Source of the DNA: Bacteroidota bacterium
GTDB lineage: Bacteria > Bacteroidota > Bacteroidia > B-17B0 > Aurantibacillaceae
NCBI GenBank assembly: GCA_019638705.1
Contig: JAHBTI010000005.1
Coordinates: 79,402-143,401, forward strand
Length of the DNA: 64,000 nucleotides
Reading direction: 5' to 3'
In this document: positions 1 to 7,542 of the stretch, in pieces
Layout: every line of letters begins with the position of its first letter
Position numbering within the stretch: the first letter of the stretch is position 1
Made by a program: the position numbers and the translations under genes
The notes under the pieces: model-generated
What the model was told of the DNA's origin: nothing
Databases searched by the model: none
What the model saw: the letters and a program-made list of their open reading frames with translations, nothing else

Positions 1-601
1 GAATTGGCTCAACCACAAACGCGGCAGTATTCGGGTCTTTAATTGCATTTTCCAATGCAGACAAATCGTTGTAATCAATTAATTCATAACCCGGCATAAA
101 AGGACCAAAACCGCCGTAGCTGCTTGGGTCGTTGCTTGCAGAGATAACACCCAACGTTCTGCCCATAAAGTTTCCTTTGGCAAAAACCAATTTGGCTTTG
201 TTTTCGGGAACTTTTTTTACATCGTAAGCCCAACGGCGCGCGAGTTTTAAAGCGGTTTCATCGGCTTCCACGCCTGTGTTCATCGGCAAAACTTTGTCGT
301 AACCAAAATAATCGGTAATAAATTTTTCGTACTCGCCCAACATAGAATTGTAAAACGCACGCGAAGTCAAAGTCAGTTTTTTTGCTTGCGAAATCATGGC
401 GTTTACAATGCGCGGGTGGCAATGCCCTTGGTTTACCGCGCTGTACGCCGAGAGAAAATCAAAATATTTTTTTCCTTCCACGTCCCAAACGTAAACGCCT
501 TCGCCTTTTTCCAACACCACAGGAATTGGGTGATAATTATGTGCGCCGTAACGGTTTTCCAATTCCATTAATTCCGCGCTTTTTGTTAGAGTTGTTTGCA
601 T
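1..601 (-). CDS. rocD: Ornithine aminotransferase, N-terminal 200 residues (gene runs off left edge)
   Basis: A PLP-dependent class III aminotransferase that moves the delta-amino group of ornithine to 2-oxoglutarate, giving glutamate semialdehyde in arginine/proline metabolism. The minus-strand translation starts [20 protein letters not shown] and continues with [34 protein letters not shown] and [14 protein letters not shown], all typical of the ornithine branch of the family. The ATG at 599-601 begins the conserved N-terminus. The PLP-binding lysine and the rest of the protein lie outside the window, so activity cannot be judged. Related class III enzymes such as acetylornithine aminotransferase are less likely because of the [12 protein letters not shown] segment. 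Confidence 0.93.
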   Translation of the reverse strand, partial: MQTTLTKSAELMELENRYGAHNYHPIPVVLEKGEGVYVWDVEGKKYFDFLSAYSAVNQGHCHPRIVNAMISQAKKLTLTSRAFYNSMLGEYEKFITDYFGYDKVLPMNTGVEADETALKLARRWAYDVKKVPENKAKLVFAKGNFMGRTLGVISASNDPSSYGGFGPFMPGYELIDYNDLSALENAIKDPNTAAFVVEPI

Positions 602-676
602 TGCCAAATTTTTTTTGTGAAGTGCAAATATAGTGAAATTGGGCGAGGGATTTGTTTTGCGCGGGAAAGGCTTGTG

Positions 677-721
677 CTATCTAATTACAACTTCTTCCAC
701 CAATCGGTAACCGCAAAATTT
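677..721 (-). pseudogene. Displaced 3' end of the DUF721 gene
   Basis: This 45-bp stretch encodes KFCGYRLVEEVVIR plus a stop, exactly the last 14 residues of the DUF721 protein at 1337-1630. It is the same distance from its stop and in the same orientation. The differences from the live copy are at third codon positions (for example AGA/AGG and GTA/GTG). It has no start and no upstream reading frame. The two copies are exactly 660 bp apart and bracket the toxin-antitoxin pair. I infer that this is the original gene end, displaced when the cassette arrived. Confidence 0.85.
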
Positions 722-727
722 ATGGGT

Positions 728-1063
728 TTAAAAATCATTTAAAAACTTTGCTTCGGGTTCGTGATTGTTTGATATTTTGGTAACTAAATATCTGTTGTCT
801 TTTTTCTTAAAATAAGCGTGATATGCGGTGTGTTTGTTTTTTGGTAAACGAACTACAATGTAGTAATCGGCATACTTTACATCTTTTGGCACAGGGTAAT
901 GTTTGAGTTTGTGAACATCGCGCTTTATGGTTTGTGCAATGTAATCAACAAATCTATCGGCTTGTTCAATAAATCCAAAGTATTCATCAGCGTATAAAGT
1001 AAACGAAAGTCCAAACAAATAATCTTCAACTTCGGTAGTGAATGTTACTTCGTATTCTTCCAT
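728..1063 (-). CDS. RelE/ParE-fold toxin-like protein
   Basis: A 111-residue protein that I read as a toxin of the RelE/ParE superfamily, which usually cut ribosome-bound mRNA or poison gyrase. The evidence is its size, the basic middle (QTIKRDVHKLKHY), the beta-hairpin run YYIVVRLPKNKHTAYHAYF and the ending RYLVTKISNNHE. It overlaps the 3' end of the upstream 80-residue gene by 19 bp, the usual antitoxin-then-toxin coupling. The pair lies between duplicated DUF721 gene ends and looks like an inserted cassette. The family call rests on pattern only, and the exact target is unknown. Confidence 0.62.
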   Translation of the reverse strand: MEEYEVTFTTEVEDYLFGLSFTLYADEYFGFIEQADRFVDYIAQTIKRDVHKLKHYPVPKDVKYADYYIVVRLPKNKHTAYHAYFKKKDNRYLVTKISNNHEPEAKFLNDF

Positions 1064-1287
1064 ACTTCCCTAAGTCTTTTTTTTACGTTGGTTGCTAACT
1101 GTTCTGCTGTTAAATTAGTCGGATTATTCCACAAACGCTCAAACTCATCGTCTTCATCTTCCGCTTTCAAAAAACCGATGTCTTTCAAAACAGGTTTTAG
1201 TTTTGCCTGATGTTTTTTGTAATCAAACGTAATAGATTTGATATTGCCGTTGGCATATTTTTCTGTTTTAATTCCTGCAATTTTCAT
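1045..1287 (-). CDS. Antitoxin-like protein, partner of the 728-1063 gene
   Basis: An 80-residue protein of high charge (acidic EDEDDEFE around residues 43-50 and a basic, probably helical C-terminus NVKKRLREVWKNTK). It precedes and overlaps the RelE/ParE-like gene by 19 bp. Size, charge split and gene order fit a type II antitoxin that binds its toxin through the C-terminus. I do not recognise a named DNA-binding domain: the first half (KIAGIKTEKYANGNIKSITFDYKKH) looks like a beta-rich unit. The antitoxin role is inferred from position more than from sequence. Confidence 0.55.
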   Translation of the reverse strand: MKIAGIKTEKYANGNIKSITFDYKKHQAKLKPVLKDIGFLKAEDEDDEFERLWNNPTNLTAEQLATNVKKRLREVWKNTK

Positions 1288-1336
1288 ATTGATAGCCTTT
1301 AAAGAAGTTCTACACGAATTTACAAAATTTGTTTCA

Positions 1337-1630
1337 TTACCTAATCACCACTTCCTCCACCAATCGGTAACCGCAAAATTTATTGATGTTGTTTAAAATA
1401 ACGTCTTTGCGAAAAGAGAGTTCTTGTTTTAAAGCAGCAGAACTGAGTGTGATAAAAATGATTTTGTCTTTAAAAAAAATCTCGCTTGTGTTTTTGGCTA
1501 CTACTTCGCCAACAATATCTTTCCAACCGCTTTTTACAGAAAATTGCGAGAGCTTTACGTCTAACTTTTCCTGTTTAAACAGTTCACTGATGGCATCGCC
1601 AAGTTTGATGAGATTTGATTTTTTTGCCAT
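1337..1630 (-). CDS. DUF721 (DciA-like) protein
   Basis: A 97-residue protein of the DUF721 family, whose best-known member DciA loads or assists the replicative helicase in bacteria lacking DnaC. Recognisable features are the start MAKKSNLIKLGDAISELFKQ, the central SGWKDIVGEVVAKNTS and FFKDKIIFITLSSAALKQELSF, which form the compact KH-like half of the family. In Bacteroidota these proteins are short like this one. Its last 14 codons are repeated 660 bp downstream beyond a TA cassette, so the present 3' end may have come with the cassette. It lies 6 bp downstream of the membrane-protein gene at 1637-2068. Confidence 0.78.
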   Translation of the reverse strand: MAKKSNLIKLGDAISELFKQEKLDVKLSQFSVKSGWKDIVGEVVAKNTSEIFFKDKIIFITLSSAALKQELSFRKDVILNNINKFCGYRLVEEVVIR

Positions 1631-1636
1631 TTTATT

Positions 1637-2068
1637 TTAGTGAGTGTTGGGGGTAGTCTTTTTTCTGATTTTTCTAATTAAAAAATTCACCAAATACACA
1701 ACTAATAAGTATAATGGCGCATAAATTATAAATGTCATTATAGCTTTTAATACCCAACCAACTCCCATAATATTGAACTCAAGTTGTTTTACTCTCTTCA
1801 TATTTTCAGGTGCAACTTGTCCGTAAAACTCAACTTCATTCATTCCGTCAATATTATAACCATAATAAGCTAAAAGCATTCTATCAGACCTATTAACCCA
1901 CCAAGCAGAAATCAAAATTATGACAGCAGTTGTTATTAATCCGATTAGCAAATAAAAAATAAACTTACGTTTTATGTATAGTTTATTCAATTTCAAGATA
2001 ATAAAAACAGGACTTAAAAGAAAACTAATCAGCAGAATAAACGAAATTATGGTTGTGATTGTTTCCAT
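1637..2068 (-). CDS. Small membrane protein of unknown function
   Basis: A 143-residue protein that I do not recognise. It shows three likely membrane segments: about residues 4-27, 36-57 (FYLLIGLITTAVIILISAWW) and 105-133. A soluble loop of about 45 residues lies between the second and third. The end is basic (RKIRKKTTPNTH), which would place it in the cytoplasm. It sits between purE (16 bp upstream) and the DUF721 gene (6 bp downstream) on the same strand, so it is probably part of the same transcript. Nothing in the sequence ties it to purine synthesis. Confidence 0.7.
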   Translation of the reverse strand: METITTIISFILLISFLLSPVFIILKLNKLYIKRKFIFYLLIGLITTAVIILISAWWVNRSDRMLLAYYGYNIDGMNEVEFYGQVAPENMKRVKQLEFNIMGVGWVLKAIMTFIIYAPLYLLVVYLVNFLIRKIRKKTTPNTH

Positions 2069-2084
2069 ATTAGAAACGTGAATT

Positions 2085-2582
2085 TTATTTTTTGTTTTTC
2101 ACTTCTTCGCTCGCCTTTATCACTTTTTCTTTCAGCGAATTTTTGAAAGCGATGATTTTATTCAATAAGTTTTTATCAGATGCTCCGATAATTTGAGCAG
2201 CTAAAATTCCTGCGTTTTGCGCGGCGTTTACGGCGACTGTGGCTACGGGCACACCGTTTGGCATTTGAACGATGCTTAATAAGCTGTCCCAACCGTCAAT
2301 GCTGTTGCTGCTTTTTACGGGAACACCAATTACAGGCAATGGCGTGAGTGAAGCTACCATACCCGGCAAATGCGCTGCGCCGCCTGCGCCTGCAATAATC
2401 ACTTGCAATCCGCGACTGTGTGCATTTTTTGCATAGTCAAACATTTTTTCGGGTGTGCGGTGCGCCGACACAATGTCAATTTCAAAAGCAATGTCAAATT
2501 GTTTTAAAATGTCGGCGGCGGCTTGCATGGTTGGCAGGTCGCTGTTGCTGCCCATGATAATTCCAACTTTTGGTGATGCCAT
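2085..2582 (-). CDS. purE: N5-carboxyaminoimidazole ribonucleotide mutase
   Basis: The class I PurE enzyme moves the carboxyl group of N5-CAIR to C4 to give CAIR, step six of de novo purine synthesis. The 165-residue length matches the family. Visible signatures are [13 protein letters not shown] at residues 7-19, [15 protein letters not shown] around 38-52 (the His of SAHRTP is the catalytic acid/base) and [15 protein letters not shown] near 63-77. No purK lies next to it. The gene is preceded by a stretch holding an intergenic palindromic repeat, then lpdA. Confidence 0.96.
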   Translation of the reverse strand: MASPKVGIIMGSNSDLPTMQAAADILKQFDIAFEIDIVSAHRTPEKMFDYAKNAHSRGLQVIIAGAGGAAHLPGMVASLTPLPVIGVPVKSSNSIDGWDSLLSIVQMPNGVPVATVAVNAAQNAGILAAQIIGASDKNLLNKIIAFKNSLKEKVIKASEEVKNKK

Positions 2583-2598
2583 TTTTTTATTTTTTTAT

Positions 2599-2730
2599 TA
2601 GACACAGAGGCACAAAGGCTCTGAGGCACGGAGTTTATATTTTAGTATTTCGCTCAACATTGTAATAACGTGGAGGCTCTATATTTTTGAGATACAGAAT
2701 TTTTCTCTGTGTCCCAGTGCCTCTGTGTCA
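2599..2730. repeat. Palindromic 'ACACAGAGGCAC' repeat (family A), copy 1
   Basis: Two facing arms, 2601-2632 (gacacagaggcacaaaggct and following) and 2703-2730 (ending agtgcctctgtgtc), fill most of the gap between purE and lpdA. The same words recur at 15930-16001, inside the TonB receptor gene at 40140-40216, and in part at 54239-54366. The arms can form a long stem. It lies between genes of the same strand, so it could mark processing or termination, but I see no protein that would mobilise it. Confidence 0.75.
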
Positions 2731-2737
2731 AAAAGTA

Positions 2738-4144
2738 TTACATGTGAATAGGTCGTTTCGCTGTCGCATCTAAACACGCTTCTTTCATGTTTTCGGTGAA
2801 AGTAGGGTGCGCGTGGCTCATGCGGCTGATGTCTTCGGCACTCGCGCGAAATTCCATTGCTACCACGCCTTCGGCAATCATATCGGCTACACGAGGACCA
2901 ATCATGTGTACGCCCAAAATTTCGTCCGTTGCTTCGTCGGCTAATACTTTTACAAATCCGTCGGTGTCCATGCTGGCGCGTGCTCTGCCGCTTGCTTTGA
3001 AAGGGAACGAACCCGTTTTGTATTTTCTGCCTTGTTCTTTTAATTGTTCTTCGGTAAAGCCAACTGCGGCAACTTCGGGCCAAGTGTAAACCACACCCGG
3101 AATTAAATTATAATTGATGTGCGGTTTTTGTCCTGCAATATATTCCGCTACAAAAACGCCTTCTTCTTCGGCTTTGTGCGCCAACATTGCGCCTTTCACT
3201 ACGTCGCCAATGGCATAAATATTTTCTACGTTGGTGCGCAGATGGTCATCGGTTTCAATGCGTCCGCGATTGTCCACTTTCACGCCAACTTTATCCAAGC
3301 CCAAATTTTCTGTGTAAGGCTTGCGACCAACGGCTACCAAGCAATAATCGCCTTTAATTTCAATGGCTTCATCTTTTGAATTGAGCGCGCTCACGGTTAC
3401 TTCTTTGGCGGTAGATTTCACACCCGTAACTTTGTGCTTCATCAAAAATTCAAAGCTCAAATCTTTTTTCAACACGCGCTGCAATTCTTTGCCCAAGCCC
3501 GCGTCCATGCCGGGAATAATTCTATCCATAAATTCAACTACGGTTACTTTGCTTCCCAAACGTCCGTACACGCTGCCGAGTTCCAAACCGATAACGCCGC
3601 CGCCAATAATGATAAGGTGTTTAGGGATTTCTGTCATTTCTAAGGCTTCGGTGGAAGTGATGATGCGTTTTTTGTCAATTTCAATTCCGGGAAGCGAAGA
3701 AGGCTTAGAGCCTGTGGCAATAATGGTTTTAGCACTTTCAATTTGTTCTTTGCTGCCGTCTGCTTTGCTAATGTCAATGTGTGTTTTATCGGCAAAGCTG
3801 CCTACGCCTGTGTAAACGGTAATTTTATTTTTCTTCATCAAATAATTGATACCGTCCACCGTAGCCTTTACCACGCCGCGTTTGCGCTCAATCATTTGCT
3901 TTAAGTTTACTTTGGGTGCTTTTATTTCAATGCCGTGCGCTTCAAAGTTATGCGTGGCGTTGTGAAAATGTTCGCTTGAATCCAACAAGGCTTTTGAGGG
4001 AATACAACCCACGTTTAAGCAAGTGCCCCCAAGCGAAGGGTATTTTTCAATCAAAGCGGTTTTCATTCCTAATTGCGCGCAACGAATAGCTGCCACATAG
4101 CCTCCGGGACCTGCACCGATAACGGTTACATCAAATTTTTCCAT
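2738..4144 (-). CDS. lpdA: Dihydrolipoyl dehydrogenase (E3)
   Basis: This FAD enzyme reoxidises dihydrolipoamide in 2-oxoacid dehydrogenase and glycine cleavage complexes, passing electrons to NAD. The 468-residue product is full length. It has the FAD motif VIGAGPGGYVAA from residue 8, the redox pair Cys42/Cys47 in GGTCLNVGCIPSK, the NAD-binding IIIGGGVIGLELGSVYGRLG near 175, and the C-terminal HAHPTFTENMKEACLDA carrying the catalytic His-Glu pair. No E1 or E2 gene is adjacent, so it probably serves several complexes as a stand-alone gene, as is common in this phylum. Confidence 0.97.
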   Translation of the reverse strand: MEKFDVTVIGAGPGGYVAAIRCAQLGMKTALIEKYPSLGGTCLNVGCIPSKALLDSSEHFHNATHNFEAHGIEIKAPKVNLKQMIERKRGVVKATVDGINYLMKKNKITVYTGVGSFADKTHIDISKADGSKEQIESAKTIIATGSKPSSLPGIEIDKKRIITSTEALEMTEIPKHLIIIGGGVIGLELGSVYGRLGSKVTVVEFMDRIIPGMDAGLGKELQRVLKKDLSFEFLMKHKVTGVKSTAKEVTVSALNSKDEAIEIKGDYCLVAVGRKPYTENLGLDKVGVKVDNRGRIETDDHLRTNVENIYAIGDVVKGAMLAHKAEEEGVFVAEYIAGQKPHINYNLIPGVVYTWPEVAAVGFTEEQLKEQGRKYKTGSFPFKASGRARASMDTDGFVKVLADEATDEILGVHMIGPRVADMIAEGVVAMEFRASAEDISRMSHAHPTFTENMKEACLDATAKRPIHM

Positions 4145-4257
4145 ATAGATTTTAAATTAAAAATTGCTTTTAAAAAGATGTGTGAATTTACGTTTTTTTT
4201 GAATGGGAGAGTTTGTTTTTATCGGAAGTTATTCAGGCTCATAATTGAACATTTAAT

Positions 4258-4422
4258 TTATTGCCTCTTTGCTATGGTGATAAATAAATAATCGCCAAGA
4301 TTGTTTTGATATTTTTCTTTTTGAGGCTGCAACAAGTGAAAAAGTCTTTCCGTTAAATACACATCTGCTTGTCGTGTTGAATTATAGTTTGTTCCTATCT
4401 TATCGTATTTTGTGTGCCCCAT
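4258..4422 (-). pseudogene. Internally deleted SAM-dependent methyltransferase remnant
   Basis: The stretch encodes 54 residues starting MGHTKYDKIGTNYNSTRQAD and VYLTERLFHLLQPQKEKYQ. I read this as the N-terminal helix region of a class I methyltransferase of the UbiE-like type, which normally continues into a DIGCGTG motif. Here it jumps directly to NLGDYLFITIAKRQ and stops, which looks like such a protein's C-terminus. The roughly 200-residue SAM-binding core is absent. The frame is otherwise clean, so this reads as one internal deletion. The rest of the 4145-4587 gap holds only AT-rich sequence. Recognition is from memory of the family and is not a search result. Confidence 0.6.
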
Positions 4423-4583
4423 TACGCAGCAAGATAATTAATTCTCATCAAAATGTATTTTTTCAATTTTTCTTTTTTGAAATTAAGCCTAATAAAATCC
4501 TTATTCTCCAAAAAAACCAATTTGGCGATTAGAGCTAAGTTTCACTACACAATTTCCAAATAAGCATTTTCGCTATCAGCTAA

Positions 4584-4621
4584 AAAATCAATAATGCTTT
4601 TGAAAATCAATAATGCTTTTG
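4584..4621. repeat. Exact 19-bp tandem duplication
   Basis: The unit aaaatcaataatgcttttg occurs twice head to tail, at 4584-4602 and 4603-4621. It lies in the 3' part of the DUF5615 gene. Because 19 is not a multiple of three, the second copy shifts the reading frame and makes a premature TGA. The perfect identity suggests a recent slippage event. Confidence 0.97.
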
Positions 4622-4896
4622 GCTTGTGATTTTAATTTTTGCGCAATGCTTTCCACAGTGGTATTGCCTGTTTTGAGCCAAATTATTTTTGGTGGAAAGC
4701 CGTGTAACACAGAAATGTCAATGAAATCAGAATCAAATGTAACAATACAAAAATCGTTGTCTTTGGCGTAACGCCATATTTCTATATCGCTTACGCCGTT
4801 TAAGCGAATATCTGAAACGTGCCTGGCATCGGGTAAAACGTCTGCAATTTTCTTACAAATTTTAAAGGAAAGATTTTCGTCAAACAACAAACGCAT
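4588..4896 (-). CDS. DUF5615 PIN-like protein, C-terminus frameshifted by tandem duplication
   Basis: A 102-residue protein with the DUF5615 pattern. MRLLFDENLSFKICKKI carries the first acidic site, HVSDIRLNGVSDIEIWRYAK the middle, and DNDFCIVTFDSDFIDIS the second acidic cluster of this PIN-like nuclease fold. It is translationally coupled to the DUF433 gene (TGATG, one base shared), the standard arrangement of this putative TA pair. The native end has been lost: without the 19-bp duplication the frame would run on through FLADSENAYLEIV to a TAG at 4545-4547, the usual type of ending. The present protein ends QKHY. The acidic residues are intact, so activity may persist. Confidence 0.82.
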   Translation of the reverse strand: MRLLFDENLSFKICKKIADVLPDARHVSDIRLNGVSDIEIWRYAKDNDFCIVTFDSDFIDISVLHGFPPKIIWLKTGNTTVESIAQKLKSQAKSIIDFQKHY

Positions 4897-5117
4897 CAGG
4901 AAGCAATTTTGTATTTATGCTCTTTGTCGGCAGCAAAACTTAAACAGGCTTTTATTTGTTCTTCGTTTATAGAGGGATAATCGGAAATAATTTCCGCAGC
5001 GTTCATTCCCGCAGCCAACCAACCCAACACATCATACACAGTAATGCGAGTTCCTTTAATACAAGGTTTTCCAAATCTGATGTCGGGATTTATGCTTATG
5101 TGTTGTGAGTAATTCAT
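4896..5117 (-). CDS. DUF433 antitoxin-like protein
   Basis: A 73-residue DUF433 protein with the family landmarks ISINPDIRFGKPCIKGTRITVYDVLGWLAAGMNAAEIISDYPSI split across residues 7-50: the GKPxIKGTRI motif, then a helix-turn-helix-like helix pair. DUF433 proteins are usually encoded just before DUF5615 genes and are thought to be the antitoxin and DNA-binding member. Here the stop and the next start share one base, so the two are translated together. The start at 5115-5117 opens the conserved part with no spare upstream frame. Confidence 0.85.
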   Translation of the reverse strand: MNYSQHISINPDIRFGKPCIKGTRITVYDVLGWLAAGMNAAEIISDYPSINEEQIKACLSFAADKEHKYKIAS

Positions 5118-5237
5118 CAGTGTAAAAATACTAAAAATGCTTTACACTTTTGTTAAACCCTGTTTAAAACATTTGCCAAAAAAAATTACTCTTGTTTTTT
5201 GCTGTATCTTTGCTGGGCAAATTTTATTATAAAGTTT

Positions 5238-6032
5238 ATGAAGAAAGTACTGGTTATTCTTTTTGTTATTCAAAATTTTTTAATGCTCTCGCAAACCCTT
5301 GATGCAAGCGGAAAAAAGCAAGGGTATTGGAAAAAGACAGACGAACGCACAGGCAAATTAATTTACGAAGGGGAGTTTAAAGACGATAAACCCATTGGTA
5401 AATTCAAATATTATTATCCGACTGATACCACCACGCGCGCCATTATGATTTTTAAAAATGACGGCAAAACATCTTACGCAAAACTGTTTCATCAAAACGG
5501 AAAGCGCGCTGCCGAAGGAAAATACATAAACAAAGAAACCAAAGACAGCCTTTGGACTTATTACGATGAGAGCGGAACATTACTGTCAAGCGAAACATAC
5601 AGCGTGGGCAAAAAAAACGGTAAAAGTTGTGTTTACTTGGCTGACGGCACTCTTTCGGAAGAAAAATTTTATAAGAATGATTTGCAGGACGGCGTGTGCA
5701 AACAATTTTTTGACGGTAAAACGGTGAAGTCGCAAAGCAATTATGTAAACGGAAAACAAGAGGGGCGCACAACCCATTATTACCCTAACGGAACAGAAAT
5801 AGCCACAGGTTTTTATAAGAACGGCGTAAAAAACGGCATTTGGATTTACAAAGAAGAAAACGGAAAGTTAAAAGAACGCGAGTTGTATAGAAACGGAAAA
5901 TTAGCTTCAAAGAAAGAAATGGAGGAATTTTTATCAAAGAACAAACAGCAACAGGCAGCAGATAATAAGCAACCTGCAACAAGTAATCAACAATCGGGAA
6001 CAAACAACAAGCAACCTGCAAATAAAAAATAA
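5238..6032 (+). CDS. Secreted MORN-repeat (YwqK-like) protein with Q/N-rich tail
   Basis: About 264 residues. I start it at the ATG at 5238 because MKKVLVILFVIQNFLMLSQ is a good signal peptide and a TATCTTTG -7 element at 5205-5212 lies just upstream. The body has repeated MORN_2 units such as YEGEFKDDKPIGKFKYYYP, AAEGKYINKETKDSLWTYY, YSVGKKNGKSCVYL and ATGFYKNGVKNGIWIY, a beta-hairpin repeat common in Bacteroidota envelope proteins. The last 30 residues are rich in Gln, Asn and Lys (NKQQQAADNKQPATSN). The role is unknown. It is followed by mnmA after 27 bp, but a shared function is not evident. Confidence 0.8.
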   Translation: MKKVLVILFVIQNFLMLSQTLDASGKKQGYWKKTDERTGKLIYEGEFKDDKPIGKFKYYYPTDTTTRAIMIFKNDGKTSYAKLFHQNGKRAAEGKYINKETKDSLWTYYDESGTLLSSETYSVGKKNGKSCVYLADGTLSEEKFYKNDLQDGVCKQFFDGKTVKSQSNYVNGKQEGRTTHYYPNGTEIATGFYKNGVKNGIWIYKEENGKLKERELYRNGKLASKKEMEEFLSKNKQQQAADNKQPATSNQQSGTNNKQPANKK

Positions 6033-6059
6033 GCAATTTGCAATAAGCAATTTTTAAGA

Positions 6060-7157
6060 ATGAGCAAGCACGGAAAAGTTTTGGTAGCCATGAGCGGCGG
6101 CATTGACAGCAGCGTTACAGCCATGATGTTGCATGAGCAAGGCTATGAAGTGATTGGCATTACCATGAAAACTTGGGACTACGAAAGTTCGGGGGCAAGC
6201 AAACGCGAAACAGGTTGTTGCAGCTTGGACAGTATTAACGATGCGCGAACTATGGCGGTGTCGTTTGGGTTTCCGCATTACATTTTAGATATACGCGGTG
6301 AGTTCGGCGAATTTATCATCAATAATTTTGTGGAAGAATATTTGGCAGGAAGAACGCCTAACCCTTGTGTATTGTGCAACACGCATATTAAATGGGACGC
6401 ACTTTTGAAACGCGCCAATATGTTGGACTGCGAATTTATCGCTACTGGTCATTACGCTCAACTGCGCGAAGAAAATAACCGCAAAATTATTTTTAAAGGC
6501 ATTGACCAAACCAAAGACCAAACCTATGTGCTTTGGGGCTTAGACCAAGAGTGTTTAAAGCGCACCATGTTTCCGCTTGGTGGTTTTAAAAAAACAGAAA
6601 TCCGCCAAATGGCTAAGGAAGCAGGTTTCTACGATTTGGCAAACAAAAGCGAAAGCTACGATATTTGCTTTGTGCCCGATAACGATTACCGCAGATTTTT
6701 AAAACACCGCTTACCCGATTTGGAAGCGCAAGTGGAAGGCGGCGATTATTTTTTCAAGGGAAAAAAAGTGGGCACACATCGCGGTTATCCGTTTTACACC
6801 ATTGGGCAACGCAAAGGCTTGGACATTGCTTTGGGTGCACCTGTATTTGTAAAAGAAATTATTCCCGAAACAAATACCGTGGTGCTTGGCGACAAAGAAG
6901 ATTTGGAAGAAAATCATTTGCAGGTACGCGATTTTAATTTGATTAAATACGAAACTCTGCCCGAAGATTTTGTTGGCTTAACAAAAATCCGTTACAAAGA
7001 TGCGGGTACACCTGCCACAATAAATACCGTTGAAAATAAATTGGACATAATTTTTCACCAACCTGTTTCAGGCGTAGCACCCGGGCAAAGCGCGGTAATT
7101 TACGAAGGCGATGATTTGGTTGGCGGCGGTTTTATTGACAGGAAAAAGATTTTTTAG
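6060..7157 (+). CDS. mnmA: tRNA-specific 2-thiouridylase
   Basis: MnmA places sulfur on C2 of the wobble uridine (U34) of Lys, Glu and Gln tRNAs, using ATP and persulfide sulfur from a desulfurase relay. The 365 residues match the family. The PP-loop MSGGIDSSVTAMML is at residues 11-24. The catalytic cysteines are Cys103 in NPCVLCNTHIKW and Cys203 in SYDICFVPDNDYRRF. TGHYAQ near 129-134 and the C-terminal beta-barrel with VSGVAPGQSAVIYEGD are also present. A cysteine desulfurase gene (30396-31538) occurs elsewhere in the window and could supply sulfur. It ends 3 bp from the convergent DUF1801 gene. Confidence 0.96.
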   Translation: MSKHGKVLVAMSGGIDSSVTAMMLHEQGYEVIGITMKTWDYESSGASKRETGCCSLDSINDARTMAVSFGFPHYILDIRGEFGEFIINNFVEEYLAGRTPNPCVLCNTHIKWDALLKRANMLDCEFIATGHYAQLREENNRKIIFKGIDQTKDQTYVLWGLDQECLKRTMFPLGGFKKTEIRQMAKEAGFYDLANKSESYDICFVPDNDYRRFLKHRLPDLEAQVEGGDYFFKGKKVGTHRGYPFYTIGQRKGLDIALGAPVFVKEIIPETNTVVLGDKEDLEENHLQVRDFNLIKYETLPEDFVGLTKIRYKDAGTPATINTVENKLDIIFHQPVSGVAPGQSAVIYEGDDLVGGGFIDRKKIF

Positions 7158-7160
7158 AAT

Positions 7161-7532
7161 TTAGGATTTAGAATTTCTCTTCACGTTATTTTCTTTCACT
7201 CTAAATGCCACAATTCTGCCGATTAAGAAATACGGAATTTTCTTGTCTATAGGAAATTGAACCGAACCTTTACCTTGTTTGTATTTTGAAAGTTCACCTG
7301 CAAATTCTTCGTGCCCCGAAGGTGTAGCATAAAACCCGATATGATTTTTATATGCTGCAAAATACACCAAAGCTCTGCCATTGCTTTTGTACGCGGGCAT
7401 TCCGTAAGAAATGCTTTCAGCGGCTTCGGGTGCTTTCTTTTTTATGGTGGCGCGCACTTTTTCTAATATTACCTGTATGGTTTCGGGAAAAGAATTGATG
7501 TATTCATCAACGTTTGAAAAATTTGCTTCCAT
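7161..7532 (-). CDS. DUF1801 protein (YdhG-like)
   Basis: A 123-residue DUF1801 protein, related to the frataxin-like YdhG fold sometimes described as an iron chaperone. Signatures are FSNVDEYINSFPETIQVILEKVRATI at residues 5-30, the conserved PEAAESISYGMPAYKSNGR near 35-53, and LVYFAAYKNHIGFYATPSG. The C-terminal KYKQGKGSVQFPIDKKIP is also typical. The function is not firmly known. The gene converges on mnmA with 3 bp between stop codons and lies 10 bp from the 3' end of the T9SS gene upstream on the same strand. Confidence 0.85.
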   Translation of the reverse strand: MEANFSNVDEYINSFPETIQVILEKVRATIKKKAPEAAESISYGMPAYKSNGRALVYFAAYKNHIGFYATPSGHEEFAGELSKYKQGKGSVQFPIDKKIPYFLIGRIVAFRVKENNVKRNSKS

Positions 7533-7542
7533 AGTGTGTGTG

